From positions 620,001 to 684,000 of the forward strand of contig MQVO02000008.1 of assembly GCA_001986395.2 (NCBI GenBank): a stretch of DNA of 64,000 nucleotides, given 5' to 3'. This DNA is from Irpex lacteus. Lineage: Eukaryota > Basidiomycota > Agaricomycetes > Polyporales > Irpicaceae. The first letter of the stretch is position 1. Every line of letters starts with the position of its first letter. A program made the position numbers and the translations under genes. This document shows, piece after piece, positions 35,531 through 46,007 of the stretch. Below the pieces are notes generated by a model. The model had not been told where the DNA came from, made no database searches, and saw only the letters and a program-made list of their open reading frames with translations.

Positions 35531-35944
35531 ATGGGGTAAGTATTACACACCCAGCATGAATCGGATTGGAATGCTGACATCTGCCTTTCGTCAGTTGCAT
35601 ATTCTCCTGTCTTTGCTCCGGTATGTGATGTCTCCTTCGATTATCACCTATGACGCACTCAACGGTTATGTTTTCAGTGACAGAGATCCTGATTCTGGGG
35701 GTCGTCACGCTGGTGGTCCTTCGTAAGCTTCTGTAGTAGTCTCTGCATAAAATAATTATCTGACAGATTCATGAAAGCCTTTGACCTGCTCGTACACATC
35801 TTTTGGCGTCTTCCCGCGAGATTCCTCCTATACTGCCTCCGTGACTACTTGCCGGAAGACGAGAAGGAAGACGAGAAACAGGAGAATGAAACAGGGGCGC
35901 AAAAACCTTCCAATCGTCGGAGTAGCGATCACAGCGACGATTGA
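35531..35944 (+). CDS. 80-aa protein with N-myristoylation/palmitoylation signature and one or two hydrophobic segments
   Basis: Four exons (35531-35535, 35595-35620, 35678-35722, 35778-35944) sum to 80 aa; the first exon holds only ATGGG. The N-terminus MGCIFSCLCS has Gly2 and Ser6 (N-myristoylation pattern) with Cys3, Cys7 and Cys9 ready for palmitoylation. There follow a hydrophobic helix (EILILGVVTLVVL) and an amphipathic aromatic segment (LLVHIFWRLPARFLLY). The tail is strongly charged (EDEKEDEKQENE, then RRSSDHSDD). The last acceptor is chosen at 35777 because the nearer AG at 35766 gives an immediate stop. A membrane-surface adaptor or signalling micro-protein is plausible; family not recognised. 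Confidence 0.6.
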
Positions 35945-36241
35945 AAATATATCCTGAAAGGACTTCCGGATGGGACTCACCGCATAGATTGGGAGTATGG
36001 GGCTCGAGGTCGACAGACGGACATTGGACAATTATCTTTTCGCACCCTGGACTTCAATTTCATGCCATCATATGCCGTTCGGTGATTTATGAATATGTAC
36101 TATGTGCACGCCAATCTATGAACAATTAGGATGCGTATCGACAGCCTTGCCGTGACCTATATATCGGAAGTTTGAGCTAGTCCTTCTCAGAGTCAAGCAT
36201 AATCAAAATCTCACATGTTCATGGCCAAAAAAATAGGAACA

Positions 36242-36548
36242 TCAAATACAGAAAGCCCCGTTGTTGACAGTTGCCTGGCAGCAATCGGGGCAACGGCACC
36301 CAGCAACGTAAACGAAGGTGTTGGTTGGACCACACTCGTAGATGAAAGCGTTGCCACCATTGAGACTAGCGTCCGATGCACAACCCTCGCCGCCTGTGTA
36401 TGCAGACCGTCAACACCTTTATGAACGTGTAGAGATAAAACCATGACGAACTCTGCTCCTGAGGCCTGCATGGTTGGCCAATAGGGTTATATGCCTGCAC
36501 GCAGAGGATTGCGGCGGCAAAGGCAGTAGCAAGGGTGAAGAATTGCAT
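36242..36548 (-). CDS. Small secreted 8-cysteine protein, copy A
   Basis: Two exons (minus 36548-36452 and 36393-36242, 58-nt intron) encode 82 aa. The signal peptide (MQFFTLATAFAAAILCVQA) is followed by a mature chain starting YNPIG. Cysteine spacing is C-x9-C-x15-C-x11-C-x-C-x2-CC-x8-C. The conserved core is DASLNGGNAFIYECGPTNTF. The intron splits the loop between Cys1 and Cys2 at the same place as in copies B and C, but the loop is two residues longer and ends through a different donor. With a single CC pair it is not a hydrophobin. Apoplastic effector-like or cell-wall protein by size and Cys content, which is inference only. Confidence 0.8.
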
Positions 36549-36645
36549 GTTTGAGTTGGAGAAGAAGAACGTGTGATGGTATGAGTGACGAGTTTTTTAA
36601 CTGTGAGTAGTTGAGGTTTTGAGACTCGACGAACATTTGGAGGCC

Positions 36646-36652
36646 TTATATA
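36646..36652 (-). promoter_or_regulatory. TATA box of secreted-protein copy A
   Basis: The plus strand reads ttatata, about 100 nt upstream of the start. The surrounding ccttatatacag is almost the same as the copy C promoter (tcttatatacag). Confidence 0.5.
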
Positions 36653-38320
36653 CAGTCTAGCTGACAAGGGCGTTTTTAACAGAACGGAGATACTGATTTT
36701 CGACGCGTATGTCGGATCCTCCGACGAAATAGAGACCATGGTGTACTCGGAGCACATGTCAGCTTCACCGCAATATTAATGGCCGGGACGCTCGCAACAA
36801 TCAAAGTACGTATCAACGCTTGACGAGTAGTGCGTCCATCTCCTCCTCCACACCGTAATATAGGATGCTCGACGTACCATAGAAGCACAGTTAAGTATGT
36901 ACTGGCTGAAGCAGCCAACCTTGAATTTGGTCTAAGAGTGGGATATAAAAGATTGTGTACCAGCGCATTTACTTGGAACCCTCGATTCTCTTGGGAGCTT
37001 GAAGGACATCGTGCCCGAGAATCTATTGAGTGCAGTTGGCAAAAGCTAACCAGGAGGCGTCTTTGATTATTTCTAAAAAATCAATGTTAAAGCCAGGCCT
37101 ATACTCTTTCTGTAGCACATCGTTTAAATTTCCCAGCGTCAGATGGCGGACCAGCCTCTAACTTAGCTGGAGTGGGCGCGTCAAACGGTGTCGAATTGAG
37201 CTTCCCAATTGATGCGGAAGGTCCGAAGAATGACGGACATACGGCATTATGCTAGCTTGGAAAGAGAGCATCATACAGCCGGCTCTCTTGCTACCCTCCA
37301 CATGAATTGCGCTGTGGTGGCAGCTTGGCGGGCGACGTAACATACTCGTCATCTCACTCGATGCTTTTGATAGAAGCCCATGTTTTGAACCTATTCCGCC
37401 GCCCATCGGACAACTAGGAGGCTGGATGACCTTGGTCAGGGAGACATACACGTGAGTACAGCTTTGGACAAATGAAAATAACATCAGACTCATTCACCTT
37501 GCCTAGTAAAGCTTGTATGTTAAGTCACGACGTTCTAGTGTCGGGTACTAAGTCAGTATTCCGTTGATCGGCGGCCTTCAAATAACTCACCTTCTTAGTG
37601 ACAGTGAAAGGGCACCATGCAAGCTGACAAACAGGAGGTGGTTTTCCGTCTATACTTTCCATACAGTAAGCTATACCAAATGCCAACCAGAGACGGAGAT
37701 CTGCGAGCGTCTCTCTGCCCGCAGGTTGCATGAATTCCGAACTCCGCTGCACTGCTGTTATCTATATTTAGCAGGTATTGAAGAAAGAGTGCGGCCGAAG
37801 CCAGCAGCTGCTATGCTGTCAGTGCAATATGTCCCGCAAGACGTAAGACATAACTATGACGACTCAATTTCATTATATCTATAAAATTTAAAATGCTATC
37901 CGAAAGCCTGTGAATTATTCATATATAGCGGTGGCCACAACTACGAGCTACAAGCGGCAGAATCCGAATCTAAATCACTTCTTTATCGAGGAGTCAAGCG
38001 AGCGAATATGAGGACAATTTGACATAGATTAGGAGAAACATTGAGACCGTCAAGTGCAGACTTATAGTGATGCTTATGAAGAATCGGTCTACACCGTGAC
38101 ACATTGAGACAGCTAAGTTCAACCATATGATCATACATGATTTCTGCGAGCACAAGCCAATATTCGAGCAAGTACACACAAATGTGAAGCTAGTGATATC
38201 GGCGACCAAGCCACGGTGTTGAATGTTACTGTACATTACGATAGTCCTCCTAGAATAGCCACTCAATTATCTGTCTCATTGCAACTAAGAACCACGTACC
38301 TGTTGCTAAAATTCCGAGCT
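36653..38320. other. Intergenic stretch between secreted-protein copies A and B
   Basis: About 1.7 kb, AT-rich in the middle (near 37860-37900), no gene seen. Confidence 0.5.
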
Positions 38321-38624
38321 TCAAGTGCAGTATGCACCGCTGAGGGTCGCCTCGCAGCAGGTAGGGCAAGCGCATCCGGCGAGGTAGACGAATTTGTCGG
38401 TTGGGCCACACTGGTAGATGAACGCGTTGCCACCGTTCAGGCTAGCATCTTGGGAACAGCCCTCGGCACCTAAAGTGTACTTGAATATTGAGTCATTCGT
38501 TCGATGGTTACGTCTGAACGTGAGTAGACGTACCCGGAGAGTTGCAGGATCCACCGATGGGGTTATATGCCTGCACGCTGAGGAAGGTAGCGGCGAAGAC
38601 GGTGACAAGAGTGAAGAAACGCAT
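38321..38624 (-). CDS. Small secreted 8-cysteine protein, copy B
   Basis: Two exons (minus 38624-38534 and 38469-38321, 64-nt intron) encode 79 aa. Signal peptide MRFFTLVTVFAATFLSVQA, mature start YNPIGGSC. Cysteines follow C-x7-C-x15-C-x11-C-x-C-x2-CC-x8-C, ending GAYCT. The shared core is SQDASLNGGNAFIYQCGPTD. Closest to copy C, including the exact Cys spacing and a similar upstream kilobase. Family not recognised; extracellular, disulphide-rich. Confidence 0.85.
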
Positions 38625-38716
38625 GTTTAAATGAGGAAGAAAGAGATCAATGTTGTTGAGAGAGGCTTGGTGGATCTGCGGCTCTGTGGGTTAGCTATAG
38701 CTGTACCACTGTGGGC

Positions 38717-38725
38717 TTTATATAT
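38717..38725 (-). promoter_or_regulatory. TATA box of secreted-protein copy B
   Basis: The plus strand reads tttatatat about 95 nt upstream of the ATG, at the same spacing as in copies A and C. Confidence 0.5.
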
Positions 38726-38759
38726 GGTTCACCTCACGAAGGCACTAGCTCAACGCGGA

Positions 38760-39540
38760 CGATACCACCCACCGTGTAACATATAATTCTCCGACATAGC
38801 AGAGGAAATTGAGTACACAGGGTGTGCCGACCCGGACTCACCGCATGGACATGTGCGGCTATCGGGTGTATGTTTGAAGCCTGAGATGACTATCATCAGG
38901 AAATGGGGTGGTTCTTCGTTTCGGGGAATAATCAACGACGCACCTCTAGTGGAAGATAATAACACAAATGCGACTTGCAGTTTACTTTGACCTCAAAGCG
39001 GCATTTTTAGGTACTTATTCAGCTTCTGGCAGCGTGATTACCTTGCCTTCTGTAAGTTAAAAGGTGACCATCCTGCCTTTATATGCTTGATAGTCATACA
39101 ACATAATGAACTATAATGCACTAACATCGCCCCACCTTGTGAGTATTGATCCGGGCCTGGCGTTAAACATAGCGAAGCAGCAAGCGCAAACGGTGTTCGA
39201 TAAATTACATGACAGATATGGGGACATCCGAAGAATATCGGTAAATATGACCTGTGTCCAATGATCGACGAAGTATCAGAACGACGCGCAGTGAGTACCA
39301 AGAGCGCATCACTTAACCCATCTGACTTTGTGTTTTCCCTGAACCGGCAACGGCGCGAGCTGCACAAGTGACGTAGACAACCCTGTCCAGGCTATACCAA
39401 TATTCTTAATAGCCTTCATTTTTTGCTGTTTATAGCACTTACAGACCTACGTACCAAGTGCGTACCATCGTATTTTACACGCGGTCGGATGTCTCCGCTG
39501 CGCTGCCGGTAAGATAACAAGCCGAGGCGTCGAGCCGCCA
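38760..39540. repeat. Upstream segment duplicated with 41600-42430
   Basis: By eye this region and 41600-42430 share ordered blocks: a tcgggtgt/ttgggtgt plus gtttgaagc/gtttaaagc block, agcgcaaacggt, gagcgcatca, gacaa..ctg, and gtttatagca..cgcaccatcg/gcgtaccatcg. The order and spacing indicate an old segmental duplication covering the gene and about 0.9 kb of 5' flank. Confidence 0.6.
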
Positions 39541-40534
39541 GCCTAGACTCCCGATAAACCTAGAAATATGAGTAAGAGAGCAAAAATAGCATGGAAGTTC
39601 GTGAAACCTTAGCCCACGACCCTAAGCTTGGTCTGCTGGCCGTAGAACGTCGCTGACTCAGTGCGCATATTCAGGCCTTCAGCCTGCCAGGAGCTATAGA
39701 AGGCGAGGTGCTCATGCATGACTCAGAGTATAGCCTGCGTATACAAGTTGACTCGCGTTAACTACAAATCCTAAATGAGTCAGTCTGGTTGTTCAGCTTC
39801 AGTCGGATTTGCTGACGGTAGTAAGTACTTACTTACATGTTACACTGAACGACGGGTGACCGCCGCCAGTGTTGCACCAATTCTCATCGGATATGGCGGG
39901 AAGGGTGCCTACAATAACAGTGTATATGGTGTGTCGATGAGAAATAAACCAAGTGTGTCGTATGCTGTCAAGTTTAAGTCTAGTTCACGCTAAAGCTAGA
40001 TTGCCGGGAAAATACGGTCCGAACCCGAAATCATGAATCCCACGCCACAAAGTCTGGATGAGCGCCTGATGGGACCAACGAAGCCACCAACTTAAGTAAC
40101 AAGCAGTGGGAAATCGGGCTGCACGCATCAAATGCCTTGAGACAGCAGAGTTTGTTCATACAATCATAAGTAGGGCTGCATGCGCAGCAAAACCCGCTAC
40201 CAGGGATATTGGGAATATTCATGCATCTCACAATGTTACCGTCACAGCCATGGTGAACACAACTACTTACCCTGTGGGTCACCTCCTGCACTGGGTGCCG
40301 GCGCATGCATCACCCACATTAAACTGCTCCCACAATGAAAAGAGGCTGTATATTCTCGCATGCCAATATGTCGCTCAATCGAAGATTATCCAACACGTCG
40401 CATTGCTTCAGAATGCTCTCACAAGCGCGCGGGAGTGGTCTGGGGTCTTCGAAGGCACAGAGCGCCCGAGCACGCAATTCCTGGGTGAGTGCACGTGACG
40501 TTGCCTTTTTGGCGTGAAAGCTGGCCAAATAGTG

Positions 40535-40586
40535 GGCCCCTGCAACCCTAAGACCCTCTACCAAGCTAGCGCTGGTAGCGGGAATA
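40535..40586. repeat. Direct repeat unit 1 (pair with 40954-41009)
   Basis: The unit reads caaccctaagaccct, then a short variable part, then gctggtagcgggaata. The second unit at 40954-41009 is nearly the same. Inverted short copies of the core (cccgctaccagg) lie near 40191 and 40615. It could be a small non-autonomous element or part of an old duplication. Confidence 0.6.
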
Positions 40587-40953
40587 AGTAACTAACGCTG
40601 CGTACGCAGCCAGACCCGCTACCAGGATGCCTTCGCGACCATACGCTGTGAACGCATTGTACACGAAATCTACCAGTTGATCTGCAACCACAGCCTGAGG
40701 CAAAGCACATCTCCGCAGGCCTTCGCGCCAGCGGCGCTCCGGCCAGCAGCTCTGTGCGAATTGTCACGGTAATGTATGTAAATGGAACCACGTAAATTTA
40801 GATTCTGAGCCCTTTCCCAGCACTCGTGAGCTGTAAAGTGGCTGTCGACTGTACCAAGCTGGTGAGGAGCGCACAGCAGAGCAGCAAAAGGAAGGAGGTT
40901 ACCACGATCACATGATTTTGCAGGAACACCGCCAGTTGAGCGTTGGACAATGC

Positions 40954-41009
40954 TGCCCCCTTCAACCCTAAGACCCTTCTCCCAGCTTAGACGCTGGTAG
41001 CGGGAATAT
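40954..41009. repeat. Direct repeat unit 2 (pair with 40535-40586)
   Basis: It carries caaccctaagaccctt and gctggtagcgggaata in the same order as unit 1, about 420 nt away. No flanking target-site duplication was recognised. Confidence 0.6.
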
Positions 41010-41185
41010 ATTATTCTGTGAACATAGGCCTATGTTCGATAGGGCTCAAATAGCTGAGAATCTAGTGACATCGGTGGCTACTATGGAACCTGGATGCTAC
41101 ACAGTTCTCCTGCAATAGCGACTTAAATAACCATCTTGGTGACAACATCTGGGAACGACGTACCTATTGATAGGGCTACAGACCC

Positions 41186-41480
41186 TCAAGTACAGAAGGC
41201 ACCGCTTGTGGTGGCCTCGCAACAAGTAGGGCACGCGCACCCGGCAAGGTAGACGAATGTGTTAGTCGGGCCACATTCGTAGATGAACGCATTGCCGCCG
41301 TTTAGGCTAGCATCTTGGGAGCAACCCTCGCCACCTGAGATTTAGACAATGAGAACCCCATTTTCAAGCATATAGCAGATCTGGCGTACCTTGAGGGCTG
41401 CAGGATTGACCGATGGGGTTGTATGCCTGTACGCCAAGGAAAGCGGCGGTGAAGACAGTAAGGAGGGTAAAGAAGCGCAT
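41186..41480 (-). CDS. Small secreted 8-cysteine protein, copy C
   Basis: Two exons (minus 41480-41390 and 41334-41186, 55-nt intron) encode 79 aa. Signal peptide MRFFTLLTVFTAAFLGVQA, mature start YNPIGQSC. It has the same eight cysteines as copy B (C-x7-C-x15-C-x11-C-x-C-x2-CC-x8-C) and the core SQDASLNGGNAFIYECGPTN. The region after Cys1 differs (SPQGGEG versus NSPGAEG). The conserved mature chain and free variation in the signal peptide suggest a maintained extracellular function. Family not recognised. Confidence 0.85.
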
Positions 41481-41565
41481 GATTGGAATATAGGTATCTG
41501 ATTTCGATGGTGTGTGTGGGCAGGGGGTGTTTGTCTCCGAAGTATGGCTCAATCATGCAGGGGTC

Positions 41566-41572
41566 TTATATA
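41566..41572 (-). promoter_or_regulatory. TATA box of secreted-protein copy C
   Basis: The plus strand reads ttatata about 90 nt upstream of the ATG, within gtcttatatacag. Confidence 0.5.
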
Positions 41573-41599
41573 CAGCTGAGAGCAATGGCGTTAGCTGGA

Positions 41600-42430
41600 A
41601 CTGAGCATTCGTGTTCGTGTCCGCAGTGTGACGTGAATATGTTCCGTACGAGAGACCATTGAGTATCCGTGGTGTATGCCGGCCTCTCGCAGGGGCCTAT
41701 GCGACCATTGGGTGTGTGTTTAAAGCTAGGAGGATACTATTAGTAAAAATAGAGTCAATTCTGCATTCCGTCAGAGATATGATCGATGCTACCTCTGACT
41801 GTAAATACTGAAACCTGAGTAGACACTGCTCGCAGGCAGTGCATTCTGATAAAGTGGTGCTACAAAGATGCACTTGTATCCACCCACGGAGTTTCCTACC
41901 AATGCACCAGCTATGCGTCTAACGCACTGTGAACGCTGAAGACAGCCATTTGTGCTACGCATACCTGAGTCCGCAAAGCACTTTGCGTCTGTCTGTAGTC
42001 TGTTATGAGCTAAATCCGCAAGTAGCATTGATCAATACGTACCTCCTCTCTGTCTAGTGCAACTCCAGCGTTAATCCACGACGGAACACAGATCGCAGCG
42101 AGCGCAAACGGTCCCAAACGGCAAACGACAGGCTCCACAAGACTGATATAGTCCGATGGATTACGGAAAGTAACAACGATGCAGTAAATGACCTGCAGCC
42201 AGAGCCAGAAGGAGCGCATCAGCCTCATTGACCCTACCCACCTACCACTTGGTTTTTCCCGTAAAACGGTAAGTGGCGGCATCACGGCCTGCACAGGTAG
42301 CGCAGACAATGCTGCTTAGACTAGACTGATACCCCTGGTCTGTACCGTTTATAGCATGCAGATGCGCACCATCGTAGCTGCGTCGTATACGTACGCTGCA
42401 AGCCGACATATCTGGCCACCAGCCTAGTCT
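41600..42430. repeat. Upstream segment duplicated with 38760-39540
   Basis: Diverged partner of the flank of copy B (see that entry). The remaining sequence to 42930 shows no gene. Confidence 0.6.
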
Positions 42431-42938
42431 CCTGTGTAACCCTGACCATGTTGGCCAATATAGTACACTTGCCGTTTCAATGCATTTCGGGGCCGAGATA
42501 GCACGAGGGTGCTGTAGAATGTTTGTCCACTGCCCATAGATTTGTCTGCTAATCTTAGGAATTCACTGTGTTTCAAAGACCGCTGCAGCAGCCAGCTTAC
42601 CGTGTCAAAGGCATGATATAAATACATACAAATACGGCTCACTTTACAATTTCAGAGCCACCAGCTCTCCTTACGGGAAGGAACCCCTCCCCATCGCAAG
42701 CGAGTCGTCTGCTGGTTCATGATCAAGTCGTCCCAGTGAGACTCATGGAACAGCAACTTGAGCCGTCTATCACGCTGTCGATGCCGGGTAACCTTCAAGG
42801 CTGATGCGTCAGTAGCCGTATATAATCGTGATTACCAATACCTGAACCACCATTGCATAGATATCTTGCCAGTGAAGCTCGAATGATAGTAGTGACTGAT
42901 CATGAGTAAATAGCTGCAAGCTGCGGCAAGCCGCCCAA

Positions 42939-42944
42939 TATAAG
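42939..42944 (+). promoter_or_regulatory. TATA-like box of the histone H4 gene
   Basis: tataag about 145 nt before the ATG at 43088, preceded by cccaa. Confidence 0.35.
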
Positions 42945-43087
42945 CAGGGCGTCTATAGCACGTGGAGCGCAACATACGCGCATATCAAACGCGTTTAGCC
43001 TGGTCGTCTCTTGCCTCTAACCACCACCTCGTCAGCACTTCATCCTCTCAACAACCTCTTCTACCTCACTCGACTCTTAACGTAACA

Positions 43088-43970
<883 letters not shown>

Positions 43971-45915
43971 GCGTCGGTCCAACACCACCAAACGATCAAG
44001 GACTTCAAGTGCTCAGGCGACTGGTTACTGTTCTGCTAGCTCATTGCCTTACAATCCCACCATATTGTGCAACATTTCTCGTTCCCAAATCCTCGCGCAG
44101 ACTCAATCAATGTTTCTCCGAGAAAGTCGGACTTTGGTGTTTGGTGTCCTGAACGATGGATTTATATCGGATCCGGTGACAGCTGGTTGTGTCTCAGAAT
44201 GCTCATATATAAACCAAGTACGTTGAGATAATGAAATTATGCCTTCTACATGATACTCTACGGGAACGACAGGCATGCCGGTAATGATTGGTTGGATAGT
44301 GTTAAGTCTTCAAGCAAAATATCGCGCTCGCAGATAAGATACGGCATCAGTCAGTCGGTTCTGACATTTGACAGGCGCATGGAAGGGGCTATCAAAATCC
44401 TGGTACACCATACACCCTTACCAAGCACTTGCTCTATCGGTAAAGCGTTAGTACTCTACGAATGAGGCAGGTGTATCGGTTTGATCGCGGGATTGCATCT
44501 GCCAGCGCCATTCGCACATGGTGCCCACGCGGGTTTTTAGACGCGAAGTCTAATTCGCCGTTTCAAGTTGTTTCGTACTCTGACGAAGGAAGTGTCACTG
44601 GCAGAACCACATCCTCAGGCATGTAACAATGACAGCAGAGCAGTTGACTACTGACAGGATAGCTATGTTGTATGTTAGGCATCAACCCTGTGGGGAAAAG
44701 ACTGCAATATGTCAAGTTGACGCATATGACCAGGGACACAAGCTACATACGATTGGCTCAGACACAATGGACATTCTAGACCAGCTTACTATCGAGAGTC
44801 GTCATATTGCAAGATCCGAAATTGATATCGCAGGTATGTCACCAACGGCGCGGTCTCCGGCCCTCTCTGCTCTGGAACACGCAGATGGCCATGGAGCGGA
44901 CGGTCTCAGTAAGTTTCGGTGACAAGATGCGATTGGGGCACAAAAAGAATATGCCGGCGGCGGGGAAGAAGCTTGAGCTTCATACCTTCAAGTGAGATAG
45001 CTTGTATGTTTGGTGAGATCCGTGACTGATAGCGTGCTTGATAGGACAAGCTTAAACTGTTCAACCAGTCCCATCGCATTGGTTCTACGTAACAAGTACA
45101 ACATACAATCAACGCTCATGAGGTGATTAACATACTTTCTCATACTTTACTACTCACGGTGACCTTATAGCCAATCGTCAAATTCACAGTTTAATGCTAC
45201 GCACGCTCGGCCGGGTTATGTCGCGCAATTGGTATATCATACGCTCAAGGTCCGTCCTGCATTATGCTATAACCTACACAGCAAGGCACCTACTGACCAA
45301 CTATCGATCTTTCCAGACCAACAATGACATTACGGAGACGTCAATGAGTTATTCCCAAGATCGTTTTTCGTCCGTGAAGATTTCTAGCGGCACCCCGCAC
45401 CCCGATACACGGTGTCTTATACCCCGCCTTGCAGTCGATTTGCCATGCACTTGCACAATACCATCGCTGGTTATCTCCCGCTTAAGGTCTTCGTGAGTAA
45501 TGAAGCACGTAATCCAGCAGCAATGTTCGTGCAGGGTGACTCGTTTATTCATCGATTCGCATTTTGGTATGTCTAACGACCTTTTAGATACAAGCACCCC
45601 ATAGAAGTCCGCAGGCCACTTCTGCTCCTGAACGTTGTGGAAGAGGGCTTGGAAGTTGGTACACAGCGAGCGTAGATGATTCGCCGAGCTTCAGCCGGTA
45701 GCACTTTTTGATCGACTGATAAACTTTACGAGATCTCGAATTTTCGGTACAGATCTTCCGGACTCATTCCGCGGACTTTGAAGATCACCAGCCAACCAGG
45801 AACGTCTCTGCCCACTTTTCTCTCCCGCCAACTCGGGCTATCACAGCAAGATGCAAGTTCTAGTCCTCGAGGCATGGTTGGTCAGCCCACAATTATCTTC
45901 TGTGCAAAAATGGGA
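43971..45915. other. Intergenic stretch, no gene seen
   Basis: About 1.9 kb. Frames near 44630-44920 and 45190-45500 lack motifs and splice support. Confidence 0.5.
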
Positions 45916-45921
45916 TATAAA
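45916..45921 (+). promoter_or_regulatory. TATA box of MFS paralogue 4
   Basis: tataaa about 90 nt before the ATG at 46008, followed by a C-rich leader. This favours 46008 over the upstream in-frame ATG at 45924. Confidence 0.5.
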
Positions 45922-46007
45922 CCGTGGGTTGGCCGCCGACAAACACCTCGCGTCCCCTCTCTTTTCCCCTCCCCACCACCCCCTTCCTCCCAGTCAGTGC
46001 AAGCAGG

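Noticed and set aside
36242..41480. Secreted trio as hydrophobins
   Set aside because: They have eight cysteines but only one CC pair, in a different order from the hydrophobin pattern.
44629..45496. Frames of about 100 aa downstream of histone H4
   Set aside because: No recognisable domain, overlapping alternatives on both strands, and no promoter-like context.
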